From Bog-756 sp963718405 (lineage in GTDB: Bacteria > Actinomycetota > Acidimicrobiia > Acidimicrobiales > RAAP-2): a stretch of DNA of 64,000 bases. Below the pieces are notes generated by a model. It worked only from the letters and a program-made list of their open reading frames with translations, was not told the DNA's origin and did no database searches. The first letter of the stretch is position 1. The number at the start of each line of letters is the position of its first letter. The position numbers and the translations under genes are program-made. The DNA lies in contig CAVQYZ010000002.1 in assembly GCA_963718405.1 (NCBI GenBank), positions 1,364,001 to 1,428,000 of the forward strand. Direction: 5' to 3'. Positions 7,334 through 15,503 of the stretch are shown here, piece by piece.

Positions 7334-10331
7334 TCAGCCTTCTTTGGCTTCGGCCCACGAAGAGCCCCAAGCCATGGCGACCTTCAGGGGAACGGCGAGA
7401 TCGAAAGCCCCGGTCAATGCTTCCTCTCGTGAGGGCGGCCACTTCATCGGCCTCATCAGGTTCCACGTCCAAGAGGACCTCGTCGTGAACCTGGAGGACC
7501 AGGTCCGAAGCAAACCCACCCTCCTCGAGCCCCGAGTCAAGGCGGATCAGAGCCACCTTGAACAGGTCAGCGGCCAGGCCCTGGATTCCGGCGTTCATGG
7601 CCTGGCGCTCGGCCGCCTGACGGACTTGATAGTTCGTCGAGATCAGATCGGGTAACGGTCTCCGGCGACCGAAGGCAGTAAGGGTGTAACCGGCGGTGCG
7701 GGCTTCGCTGACCGTGCGCTCCATGTACTCCCGAACCGATGGGAATCCGGCAAAGAACGCCTGCAGGATGGCCTGGGCCTCTTCGACGGGTACCGATAGC
7801 CGTTGGGAGAGTCCGTAGGCCTCCATCCCGTAGGCCAGGCCATAGGAGACCATCTTGGCCGTGGACCGCTGGGCACCTGTCACGTCGTCGCGTTCGACTC
7901 CGAAGACCCGGGACGCCACGGTGCGATGGATGTCCTCGCCCGCGTCGAAGGCCGAGGTGAGGCCGGGGTCGCCCGACAGGTGGGCAATGGCCCGTAACTC
8001 GACCTGGTCGTAGTCGGCCACCAGCAGTCGACGGCCGGCGGATGGAACGAAGGCCTGGCGGAAGCGGCGACCCTCCTCGGTGCGCACCGGGATGTTGTGA
8101 AGGTTGGGCCGGTCAGAGGACAGCCGACCGGTCCGGGCCACCGTCTGGCGGAAGGTGGCATGGATACGCCCGTCGGGTGCCACTTCTGTTGGCCAGGCTC
8201 TCGCCGTAGGTGGACCGCAACTTCTCCACTTCGCGATAGCGCAGCAGCGCTTCGATGATCGGATGCTGACCTCGCAGCAGCTCCAGCGTGCGGGCGTCGG
8301 TCGAGAAGCCGGTTTTGGTTTTGCGCACGGGAGTCAGACCGAGCGTCTCGTAGAGCACGGTGCGTAGTTGCGGCACCGAGTTGACCTTGAACGGGGTGCC
8401 GGCCAGGTCCTGGATGGTGCCCTCCAGGCGACTGACATTCGTCGGCCAGGCCGGAAGCGATCGTTCGAAGGACCTCCCGGTCGACCGGGATGCCCACCAC
8501 CTCCATCCGGGCCAACACCCGCACCAGTGGCTGCTCGATGTCGGCGTAGAGCCCCTGCTCCCCCACTTCGGTCAGGGCCTCGGACATCGGCGGCCGCAAT
8601 CGTGCCAGCACCGCGGTGAGTTGGGCGGCTCGCAGGACGTTCTCGTCCAGGCGGGAAGCAGAACCCGCCGGATCGGACGGGTCAGCCCGATCATCGGAAT
8701 CGGCGGGGACATCGAGGGCGAAGGTCCCTTGTCCCTTGCCTCCGGTGCCGTCATCGACGTTGACCCCCAGATACGCGCGCCGCCAGATCGCTCAGGCGGT
8801 AGCTGTCCGTCGACGGATCCAAGAGGTAGGCAGCCACAGCCGTGTCCATGGCCAACCCGGTGATGTCCACGCCCAGAGGCAAGAGGGAGCGCATCATCTC
8901 CTTGGCGTCGTGGGCCACCACTCCGACCCCGTCCGGTCCAAGGCCGGCGGCCAGGACGTCCAACACGGAGCGGTCCGACAACAGATCGACTGCACCGTCG
9001 TCAGCGGACTTGAGGTGCACGATCGGCGTCGTCGGAATGGCCGTCCACGGACCCGGAGTCGGGCGGCACCTCAGCAGCGAGCGTCAGGCTGGAGAGCGGG
9101 GACCGACCCGGGTCCCCGGACCAGCGGGCCAGGAGGGCGATCGATCCCGTGGACGACCTGGCGGCGGTGAAGAGCTGTTGGAGGGCGTCACCGGCCGCGG
9201 CGGTGGTCTCCGCCACCACCACCTCGGGAGCGCTCAGCCACGCGGGTTGGTCGCCCGAGAGGGTCGACGCGCCGCCAGCGGTGCCCGCTCCCCGGCTCCG
9301 CCCGACGCCCCCGAGCCGCCCGACGCCCCCGCTACTCCCCCCGCCCGGGTAGCCGTCTTCTTCGAACCCTCGGCGGGCGGCCCGAAAGCCCCCTCGTCCA
9401 TCAGCGGGGCGAACCGGGCCCACAGAGTCCGCAGCTCCAGGCTCTCGAAGAACTCGTAGGCCACGTCGACGTCCCAGCCCCCGAGCCGCAATTGGTCGAC
9501 ATGGACATCGAGAGGCACGTCCCGAATGAGCGGGATCACCTCGGCGTTCATCCGTACCTGGTCGGCGTGGTCCGCCAGGTTCTGGCGCAGTTTGGGCGAC
9601 AGGGCGTCGAGGTGGGCGTAGATGGTGTCGAGGTCCCCGTACTCGTTGACCAGTTTGGCCGCGGTCTTCTCCCCGACTCCGGGGACTCCCGGGAGATTGT
9701 CGGACGGATCCCCACGAAGAGCGGCCAGGATCGGATACTTCTCCGGCCGGACGCCGGTCCGCTCCTCGATGCCGGTCTCGTCGTAGAGGGCGTAGTCGCT
9801 CACGCCACGGCGGTTGTACAGCACGCGGATGTAGGGGTCTTCGACCAACTGGTACGAGTCGCGGTCCCCGGTGACGATGATCACCGGGTGCTGCCGCTCC
9901 CGGGCCTCGGTGGCCAGGGTGGCCAGCACGTCGTCGGCCTCGAACCCTTCGGCGTCGATCACCGGGATGGCCAGGGCTCCGAGCAGCGACCGGATCATGT
10001 CGAACTGGGGCAGGAGGTCGTTAGGGGTCTCGGACCGCCCGGCCTTGTAGTCGGAGACGATCTCGTCGCGGAAGGTGCCCCCGGGCAGGTCGAAGGCCAC
10101 GGCCATGCCGATCGGGCGATGATCGCGCACCAGGTTGACCACCATGGATGCGAACCCGTGCACGGCATTGGTCACCACCCCGGTGGTGGTGGCGAGGTCG
10201 GGCGGGAGGGCGAAGTAGGCGCGGAAGGCCAGCGACATGCCATCCAGCAGGAACAGGGGTGCGCGATCCGGCTCCGGCCCCCGGCCGTTCCCCTGGGACC
10301 CCGCGTCCTTGCTCTTGGTGGAACCGGCCAT
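7334..10331 (-). CDS. polA: DNA polymerase I (frame-disrupted, about six indels)
   Basis: Repair and Okazaki-fragment polymerase. The 5' nuclease domain (FLLDGMSLAFRAYFALP, GDRDSYQLV, GVPGVGEKTAAKL) is intact in one frame at 9250-10331. The 3'-5' exonuclease-like domain (AVAAYLLDPSTDSYRLSDLA) and the polymerase domain (TGRLSSDRPNLHNIPVRTEE, DYDQVELRAIAHLSGD, LQVHDEVLLDVEP) continue in other frames. Frame changes fall near 9255, 9015, 8775, 8437, 8190 and 7428; the true C-terminus (GAFDLAVPLKVAMAWGSSWA) ends at 7334. No domain is missing, so the gene reads as complete but damaged at sequence level. The ANTAR regulator gene lies just upstream. Confidence 0.85.
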
Positions 10332-10343
10332 CGTCGACGCCCG

Positions 10344-10970
10344 CTAGGGAGTGAGGAGGCCCTCGAGGACCTGGCGGGCCACGTCGATCATCCGGGACCG
10401 GGTCCCCATGGCCGTCCTCTGGATGAACCCGAAGGCCTCGGCCTCGGTCATACCGGACCGCTCCATGAGCACGGCCTTGGCCCCGTCGACCAGGCGACGG
10501 GTCTCGAGCTTGTCCTCGGCGCTCACCGGCCTCCCGGCACCGTCCTCGGAGGCCGATTGGCGAGCTTCGGCGTCGATGGCCCACTCCTGCTCACACCGGG
10601 CCATGGCCTGGTCGATGGCCGGGATGAGCTCGATGCGCTGGAACGGCTTGACCAGGTAGGCCGCCACTCCGGCATCGCGCGCCTCGTCGATCAGGTTCCT
10701 CTGGCTGAAGGCGGTCAGGATGAGGACGGCCACCTTGAGGTCCAGGTCCCGGATGGCCCGGGCCGCGGCCAGTCCGTCAGAGCCCGGCATCTTCACGTCG
10801 AGGATGACCAGATCGGGTTGGTGCTCGCGGACCAGGTCCACGGCCTCATCTCCCCGTCCGGTCTCACCGACGACGTCGTAGCCCTCATTCAGGAGGATCT
10901 CTTTGAGATCCAGTCGAATGATGGCCTCGTCTTCAGCGATGACCACACGCGCCTGGTCACGTTGGCTCAC
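10344..10970 (-). CDS. ANTAR-domain response regulator (PdtaR-like)
   Basis: Receiver domain fused to an RNA-binding ANTAR domain; the family acts by transcription antitermination rather than DNA binding. The receiver shows acidic residues in IAEDEAIIRLDL, the phosphorylated Asp in DLVILDVKMPGSDG, Thr in LILTAFSQ and Lys in YLVKPFQ. The ANTAR part is AKAVLMERSGMTEAEAFGFI followed by basic residues. The GTG at 10970 is chosen because GGGGAAGGAC, a good ribosome site, lies just before it; the frame itself is open further upstream. At 208 residues it matches mycobacterial Rv1626 (PdtaR). No cognate kinase lies next to it. Confidence 0.9.
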   Translation of the reverse strand: MSQRDQARVVIAEDEAIIRLDLKEILLNEGYDVVGETGRGDEAVDLVREHQPDLVILDVKMPGSDGLAAARAIRDLDLKVAVLILTAFSQRNLIDEARDAGVAAYLVKPFQRIELIPAIDQAMARCEQEWAIDAEARQSASEDGAGRPVSAEDKLETRRLVDGAKAVLMERSGMTEAEAFGFIQRTAMGTRSRMIDVARQVLEGLLTP

Positions 10971-11114
10971 GTCCTTCCCCGTTCGGCGCCGATGGCATCG
11001 GCCTTGAAATCCAATCCCGCTCAGATACGTTCCGTACAGATACATCCCGCCCAAATGAACAGCACTCCCGACAGCACTCCCGGTTGTCGAGAGTTCGGTG
11101 CGGCCGATCCCCTA

Positions 11115-11408
11115 TCAACCCGGACCGACCACGAGTCGGTCGAGCAGCTCATCCTGGCGACGCTCCAGCTCGGTGATCCGGTCGGCCAGAGCGGTGCGCG
11201 TCTGCAGGAGGGCGGCCGCACTTCGACTGGCCTCCCGATGATCCCGAGACGCTACCGGTGTTTCCGATACTACGGCGCGCAACTCGGTGTCCTCGGCGAT
11301 CTCGTTGACCACCAGAAGTTGTTCGTCGAGGACGGCCAGGTCGGCCCGAGCCTTCACCAGCTGCTGGTGGGCGTCGCTGAGGCGTCGTTCGACGGTGGAG
11401 CGGTGCAT
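11115..11408 (-). CDS. Small coiled-coil protein of unknown function
   Basis: A 97-residue protein starting MHRSTVERRLSDAHQQL. It is almost entirely heptad-like helix: HQQLVKARADLAVLDEQLLV, a polar break, then LLQTRTALADRITELERRQD. No signal peptide, membrane segment or cysteine is visible. It lies upstream of the ANTAR regulator on the same strand, with 144 bases between them. Function unknown. Confidence 0.65.
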   Translation of the reverse strand: MHRSTVERRLSDAHQQLVKARADLAVLDEQLLVVNEIAEDTELRAVVSETPVASRDHREASRSAAALLQTRTALADRITELERRQDELLDRLVVGPG

Positions 11409-11565
11409 AGAGGGGCAATTGTACGCACGGGCGGCGGCCACGATGCGAAGGCAGTCCTACGCTGGGTGCGGCAGGTCCTGGGCCGGGTCCAAGCTGGGTT
11501 CGGTGACTCCAGGCCCCGTGCCAGCGGTCGATCACGGCCGGCTGTCGTGACGGTCAGATCCGGTT

Positions 11566-12884
11566 TCACGTGCTCAGACGCTCGAACGTCCGGTGCTGCA
11601 GCCCGTAGCGCTCCACGGTTCCGACGTCGGGAGGTCCTCCCAGTCCTCCGCTCAGCGGAGGGACAGCGCTGAGGACCCGGTCGGGACCGGTCTGCTGGGG
11701 ATCGGCGGCGGTAACCAGATCGTGTTGGAGGTACGAGCTGGCTGGACTGAGGTCGCCGGGCCAGGCGAAGCCGGGCAGACGCGGCCAGGGTGGTGTTCAC
11801 CCCCCGGGCGTAACCGGACTCGAACATCCCCCCCATCCACAGCGGGACCCCGGCCCGGGTGCAGGACTCGACGAGATCGAGGGTGGCGCCCAGGCCACCC
11901 AGACGAGAGGGCTTGACGCAGATCACCGAGCAGGCCCGCGTGGCCAGGGCCTCCCGGGCGGACTCCGGGGAGTCGATGCTCTCGTCCAGACAGATCGGGG
12001 TGGTCATGCGATCGGCCAGGAGCCGGTGGGTGGCCAGGTCGACTACGGCCGAAAGGCTGCTCGAGGCAGAGCAGGTCGAATCGGTCGAGAGCGGCCAGGT
12101 GGTCGAGGTCTTGGTCCGAGTAGGCACCGTTGGCATCGGCCTGGAGCGCCAGATCAGGCAAGGAACGGCGGATGGCCTCCAGGGGCTCCAGGTCCCACCC
12201 GGGCCCGATCTTCACCTTGATCCGGCTGAAGCCCCGGTGGCTCAGGCTGATCACTTGGTCCACCAGAGCGGCCACCGGCTCGGTCCGCCCGACGACGGCC
12301 CCGATGGGGACGGACCGGCCCTCCACCCCCAGCACTTGGGCCAGCGTGCGGCACTCCACCCGGAGATGGAAGTCCGCCACCGCCATCTCCAGGGCGGCGA
12401 ACGAGAGGGGGGCCGTGGGCGCCGCCCGACGCACGGCCTCCAGCCGGGAGGGACGGGCCAGTCGTCCACCGTCCGCGGCCGCCAGGTCCGTCAGCACCGG
12501 GATCAGCGAGCGTTCAAGCGTGGTCCACGAGAGGTCGGCGTCCTCGCGGTCGTATGTGGTGTCGGCCAGCGCCGCTCCCTCGCCCCAGCCCTCGACCGGG
12601 AGGCCGTCAACGTGGCCCCGGAGGCGCACGACCACCACCGGCCGGCTCCGGTGGACCCCCTGGGCGGTCTCGACCGGCCGAGCGAAACCCAACTCGACGA
12701 GCCACAGGTCGACCGCCTCGAGGGTGGCGTGGCCCCTGGATCCGATGTCCGCCCAGGCCCGGAGCAGGTTGCCGGCGTTATGGTCGCTGCTCGTTGAGTC
12801 CTCGCCGGTTGGATCGCTGCCGGTTGGATCGCTGCCGGTTGGATCGCTGCCGGCGAGATGGTTCCCGGTTAGGTCGCTTCCCAC
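11566..12884 (-). CDS. menC: o-Succinylbenzoate synthase / enolase-superfamily enzyme (frameshifted)
   Basis: Dehydrates SHCHC to o-succinylbenzoate in menaquinone synthesis. Enolase-superfamily residues are visible in order: the KxK base in FSRIKVKIGPG, metal ligands in LALQADANGAYS, CLEQP and TPICLDESID, and the second base Lys in SVICVKPSRLGGL. The protein is read in three frames: one from 12884 to about 12055, a second to about 11770, and a third that gives LPGFAWPGDLSPASSY and ends at a TGA at 11566. The N-terminus contains SDPTG repeats from a 15-bp tandem repeat, so the true start may lie further in. A related dipeptide epimerase is possible, but menG and menF in the same window favour menC. 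Confidence 0.75.
12806..12850. repeat. 15-bp tandem repeat, three perfect copies
   Basis: CGGTTGGATCGCTGC occurs three times in a row. It lies at the 5' end of menC and, if translated, codes for (SDPTG) units at the N-terminus. Confidence 0.9.
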
Positions 12885-12989
12885 TGTCGGAGCCTACGGC
12901 GCCGCTAAGCGGGCCCCGGGGGCATCCCTGCCGGTCGTGGGGTCCACCTCGGGGTTCGCAGGCCGGACGATAGGCTGCGGCTTCCACCG

Positions 12990-13072
12990 GCCCGGGTGGC
13001 GGAATGGCAGACGCGATGGACTCAAAATCCATTGTCCGAAAGGGCGTGCGGGTTCGAATCCCGCCCCGGGCA
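12990..13072 (+). tRNA. tRNA-Leu (anticodon CAA)
   Basis: The acceptor stem GCCCGGG (12990-12996) pairs with CCCGGGC (13065-13071), followed by discriminator A. The anticodon stem TGGA/TCCA encloses the loop CTCAAAA, giving anticodon CAA. A long variable arm (class II) and a GGTTCGAATCC T-arm follow. CCA is not encoded. The 3' half is the integration target of the small island that follows. Confidence 0.95.
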
Positions 13073-13073
13073 C
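13052..13073. repeat. attL-like direct repeat (tRNA 3' end)
   Basis: These 22 bases, from the T-arm to one base past the tRNA, recur without mismatch at 14366-14387. A repeat that keeps the tRNA intact at one end of an insert is the hallmark of tRNA-targeted site-specific integration. Confidence 0.8.
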
Positions 13074-13145
13074 GGCAATGTTTGAGCATTTATGCAGGTC
13101 AGCGACCTATGGTCATGTAATGAAATGCATTGAAGTGCTCTGTTA

Positions 13146-13164
13146 GGTCACAACGAGGTCACAA
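13146..13164. repeat. Paired GGTCACAA motif, left end of island
   Basis: GGTCACAACGAGGTCACAA: two GGTCACAA units with an 11-base period. The copy at 14230-14248 differs at one position. Placement just inside both island ends suggests recombinase arm sites. Confidence 0.65.
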
Positions 13165-13181
13165 GAAAGGCGGGCGGAAGA

Positions 13182-13412
13182 ATGAACTTGCTAACAGCAC
13201 AGGAAATGGTCTTCGGATCGTCACCGGACGACTGGGAAGTGTGGAGCGAAGATCACTCCGACGGGGAGACCCACGGTCTCCACGCGACCTTCAGAAACGA
13301 TGTGGCCCTGGAACTGCACTGGGGTCGGGTGGAAAACGACTCTTTCGAGGAAGACTGGACGAGCAATTTCCGCAAACCCCAGGCTACGGTGCCGCCGCTG
13401 GGCCGGTCGTAG
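13182..13412 (+). CDS. Hypothetical 76-residue acidic protein in the tRNA-Leu island
   Basis: The ORF begins MNLLTAQEMVFGSS after GGCGGAAG, a plausible ribosome site. It is rich in acidic and aromatic residues (DDWEVWSEDHSDGE, FEEDWTSNFRKPQ), with no recognisable domain, signal or membrane segment. I do not recognise the family. Its composition is unlike the surrounding chromosome and matches the island. The C-terminal end may be altered by a frame change, as elsewhere in the window. Confidence 0.5.
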   Translation: MNLLTAQEMVFGSSPDDWEVWSEDHSDGETHGLHATFRNDVALELHWGRVENDSFEEDWTSNFRKPQATVPPLGRS

Positions 13413-13500
13413 TCGGGTTCCGCCGCCTGACTCCCGGCCCGGCGCATAACCGGCGGTCAGGGGCACCCGGCGTTCGGCGGAACGAATCGTGGTTTGACCA

Positions 13501-14091
13501 TCACTGAGGCTCTCGGCGCATGAACCACAGGTGGGCCGTCAGCATCGGCGATTCTTCAACGACCTCAAATCCGAGGCCGATGTAGAACCGCACGTTCTCC
13601 GGCTTGGCCGTCTCCAGCCACGAGACTCTGCGGTGCTCGTCGAACTCCTCGCACAACAGCCTCATCGCCGCACGCCCCATTCCCATCGACTGAAAACCCG
13701 GCTCTACCCCGACGGGTCCGACGTGCCAGTGGGGCTCATCCAGGTCGTGAGCAGCGAGGGTCGATCCAAAGTGCAAGAAGCGGTCGGCGTCGCTGGCATC
13801 CTTCGATGGAGCGTCCAGGGTTCTGATCTCTGGTGGCAGTCTCGCTCCTACGCAGTGGCCAGGCTCGACAGCGGAAGCAACGCCAAGTACGCAATCTCCC
13901 CGTCGGACCCCAGCAACCCTGGCACCATCCAGAGAGCCAGTGAACGTGCTGTAGAGCATCTCTAGGCGCACGAGCGGATCGTCTGAGACAGCCATCGAGT
14001 CTGGTCCGTCCCGCAACGACCGAGCGGCTACTCCTACGGCCTGTGCGATCTGATCGGCTTCGGTGAGCCAGAGAACCTCTACGTCTTCCAT
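13501..14091 (-). CDS. GNAT-family N-acetyltransferase in the tRNA-Leu island
   Basis: A 196-residue protein with the acetyl-CoA binding signature GVEPGFQSMGMGRAAMRLL (the Q/RxxGxG/A pyrophosphate loop) near residue 135. This is followed by the fold's last strands, SWLETAKPENVRFYIGLGFE, with the usual N and Y residues. The N-terminus (LTEADQIAQAVGVAARSL) resembles acetyltransferases of small molecules. The substrate is unknown. It is the only recognisable cargo gene of the island and is transcribed toward the tRNA. No clear ribosome site precedes the ATG. Confidence 0.85.
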   Translation of the reverse strand: MEDVEVLWLTEADQIAQAVGVAARSLRDGPDSMAVSDDPLVRLEMLYSTFTGSLDGARVAGVRRGDCVLGVASAVEPGHCVGARLPPEIRTLDAPSKDASDADRFLHFGSTLAAHDLDEPHWHVGPVGVEPGFQSMGMGRAAMRLLCEEFDEHRRVSWLETAKPENVRFYIGLGFEVVEESPMLTAHLWFMRREPQ

Positions 14092-14229
14092 CGGATGGTT
14101 GTATCACCCAGGACTTGTTGAGGTGGCATTCCCCGCCTGCGGGGTCGGCCACGCCCGAGGTCTGCCCGAAGGGTGCCATCAAAGTGTTGTTACACGGGTG
14201 ATCCGCGGGCCCTGGACCGAGGCTCGTCG

Positions 14230-14248
14230 GGTCACAAGGAGGTCACAA
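14230..14248. repeat. Paired GGTCACAA motif, right end of island
   Basis: GGTCACAAGGAGGTCACAA matches the left copy at 18 of 19 positions and has the same 11-base spacing and the same orientation. Confidence 0.65.
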
Positions 14249-14365
14249 ACGCTTGTGGATTACCTCGGACGGACCGTCATGGCGCTGGGAGGCCAGAGGT
14301 CAATTTACGGGTCTGACCTGGACTATTGCGGACGGGCCGGATGGGGCCGGATGAGCCTGGAGGGA

Positions 14366-14387
14366 GTTCGAATCCCGCCCCGGGCAC
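14366..14387. repeat. attR-like direct repeat of tRNA-Leu 3' end
   Basis: A perfect 22-base copy of 13052-13073 standing alone, without the rest of a tRNA. It marks the far end of the insert. Confidence 0.8.
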
Positions 14388-14476
14388 CCAAACTTCGAGT
14401 AGTTCCCCTGGTCAGACAGCTAAGCCCGGACAACTACCGGCGACACCGGAAATCGTACGGAAAAGGCAGGGAACAC

Positions 14477-15208
14477 CTAGCTGGAACCGGGGGTGCCCAC
14501 CAGGCCCGGAACCCCGCTGTAGGCACAGGTGTCGCCGTCGGCATCGCTGTTGGTCCCGTTGGGACAGATGTCGTTGGTCCAGACCGCCACCGTAAGGAGG
14601 TTCACCCCGGTGAAGTTGGCCCCGGTGAGGTTGCTCAGGGTGATCTCGGCTCCGGCCAGGTTGGCGTTGGTGAAGTTGGCATCGGTGAGGTTGGACTCGA
14701 CGAAGCTGGCGTAGGGGCTGGTCGCCGTGCCGCCGAATGTCGCCCCGGTGAAGTTGGCCGAGCTGAGATTGGCGGTGATGGCCGAACCGCTGAAGTTGAC
14801 TCCGGAGAAGTTGGCGCCCTGGCCGGCGCCCGAGTTGGCGCTGACCGGTCCGTCCCGCCCCATGACCGGGTTCACCTGGGTGTCGGTGATGTTGGCGCCG
14901 GTGAAGTTGGCCCCGCTGAAGGAGGTCCCGTAGAACTGGGCTTGGCTGAGATTGGCACCGGTGAGATTGGAGTAGTCGAGGTCGGTGTCCTTGAGGTTGG
15001 CCCCGCTGAGGTTGGCCCCGATGAGGTTGGAGTTGCTCAGGTCGCAGCCGGACAGGTCGGCGCCGGGGCCGACCGGAGGGCACGGCCTTGTCGAGGTGGT
15101 GCTGCTGCCGTGGGTGCCGCTGGTGGGGCCGTCGGCGCTCTGCGATGAGCACGCCGCGGCCGTGACGGCCACCAAGACCATGCACGCCAACAGGACCACC
15201 TTTCGCAC
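14477..15208 (-). CDS. Pentapeptide-repeat lipoprotein
   Basis: Predicted exported lipoprotein. A signal sequence KVVLLACMVLVAVTAAAC ends in a lipobox with Cys as residue 1 of the mature protein. A Ser/Thr linker follows, then long runs of A(D/N)LSG-type pentapeptides (SNLIGANLSGANLKDTDL, DANFTNANLAGAEI), which fold as a right-handed quadrilateral helix. The C-terminal end has two Cys near an NSDADGD acidic stretch. The GTG at 15208 is chosen because it places the basic residues and hydrophobic core correctly; the frame is open further upstream. The role is unknown; such repeats usually form protein-binding rods. Confidence 0.85.
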   Translation of the reverse strand: MRKVVLLACMVLVAVTAAACSSQSADGPTSGTHGSSTTSTRPCPPVGPGADLSGCDLSNSNLIGANLSGANLKDTDLDYSNLTGANLSQAQFYGTSFSGANFTGANITDTQVNPVMGRDGPVSANSGAGQGANFSGVNFSGSAITANLSSANFTGATFGGTATSPYASFVESNLTDANFTNANLAGAEITLSNLTGANFTGVNLLTVAVWTNDICPNGTNSDADGDTCAYSGVPGLVGTPGSS

Positions 15209-15421
15209 CGCCAGAGCATTCCACGCCGCCGCCCGGTCCTGATTTCGGTCTCCACCAGGATCTCGGGTGCCGCCACCGGCCCAGGCCCCCAAGTGACTGC
15301 CTGGTAATCCCCTCATCCGGTCACGGCCGTGCCACACTTGGCAAGCCTCACGGCCTGATGGCCTCCTGGGCCGACCTGATGGCGGCCATGGCGGCCTGAT
15401 GGTCAGTGCCATAGCAGTCCA

Positions 15422-15448
15422 AGCAGAACAAGCAGAACAAGCAGTCCA
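15422..15448. repeat. 9-bp direct repeats upstream of fabD
   Basis: AGCAGAACA twice, followed by AGCAGTCCA, lies between the lipoprotein gene and fabD. This stretch (15209-15503) otherwise contains GGCCTGATGGC-like repeats near 15350-15405 and no gene. It must hold the divergent promoters. Confidence 0.7.
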
Positions 15449-15503
15449 ATCCGAACAGTTCATCCGAGTAGTCCGAACACGAGCCTTCGAGAGGAGTCCG
15501 TAG

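Larger units (their letters stand above)
13074..14365. mobile_element. Small tRNA-Leu-targeted genomic island, no integrase
   Basis: About 1.3 kb lie between two perfect 22-bp copies of the tRNA-Leu 3' end. The insert is visibly less GC-rich than its surroundings, especially at 13074-13200. It holds one small unknown ORF and a GNAT acetyltransferase gene. Near each end it carries a pair of GGTCACAA units spaced 11 bases apart (13146-13164, 14230-14248), which resemble arm-type integrase sites. No integrase, transposase or replication gene is present, so this is either a deletion remnant or a passively mobilised cassette. Confidence 0.7.
14092..14476. other. Right end of island and flank, no gene seen
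   Basis: Holds the presumed promoter of the GNAT gene, the right-hand GGTCACAA pair (14230-14248), an inverted AGGTCA/TGACCT pair near 14291-14312, and the second tRNA-Leu 3'-end copy (14366-14387). I see no supported coding region. Confidence 0.6.

Noticed and set aside
7334..10331. Programmed ribosomal frameshifting in polA and other split genes
   Set aside because: Too many sites, in unrelated genes, without common slippery heptamers or downstream structures. Sequence error explains them more simply.
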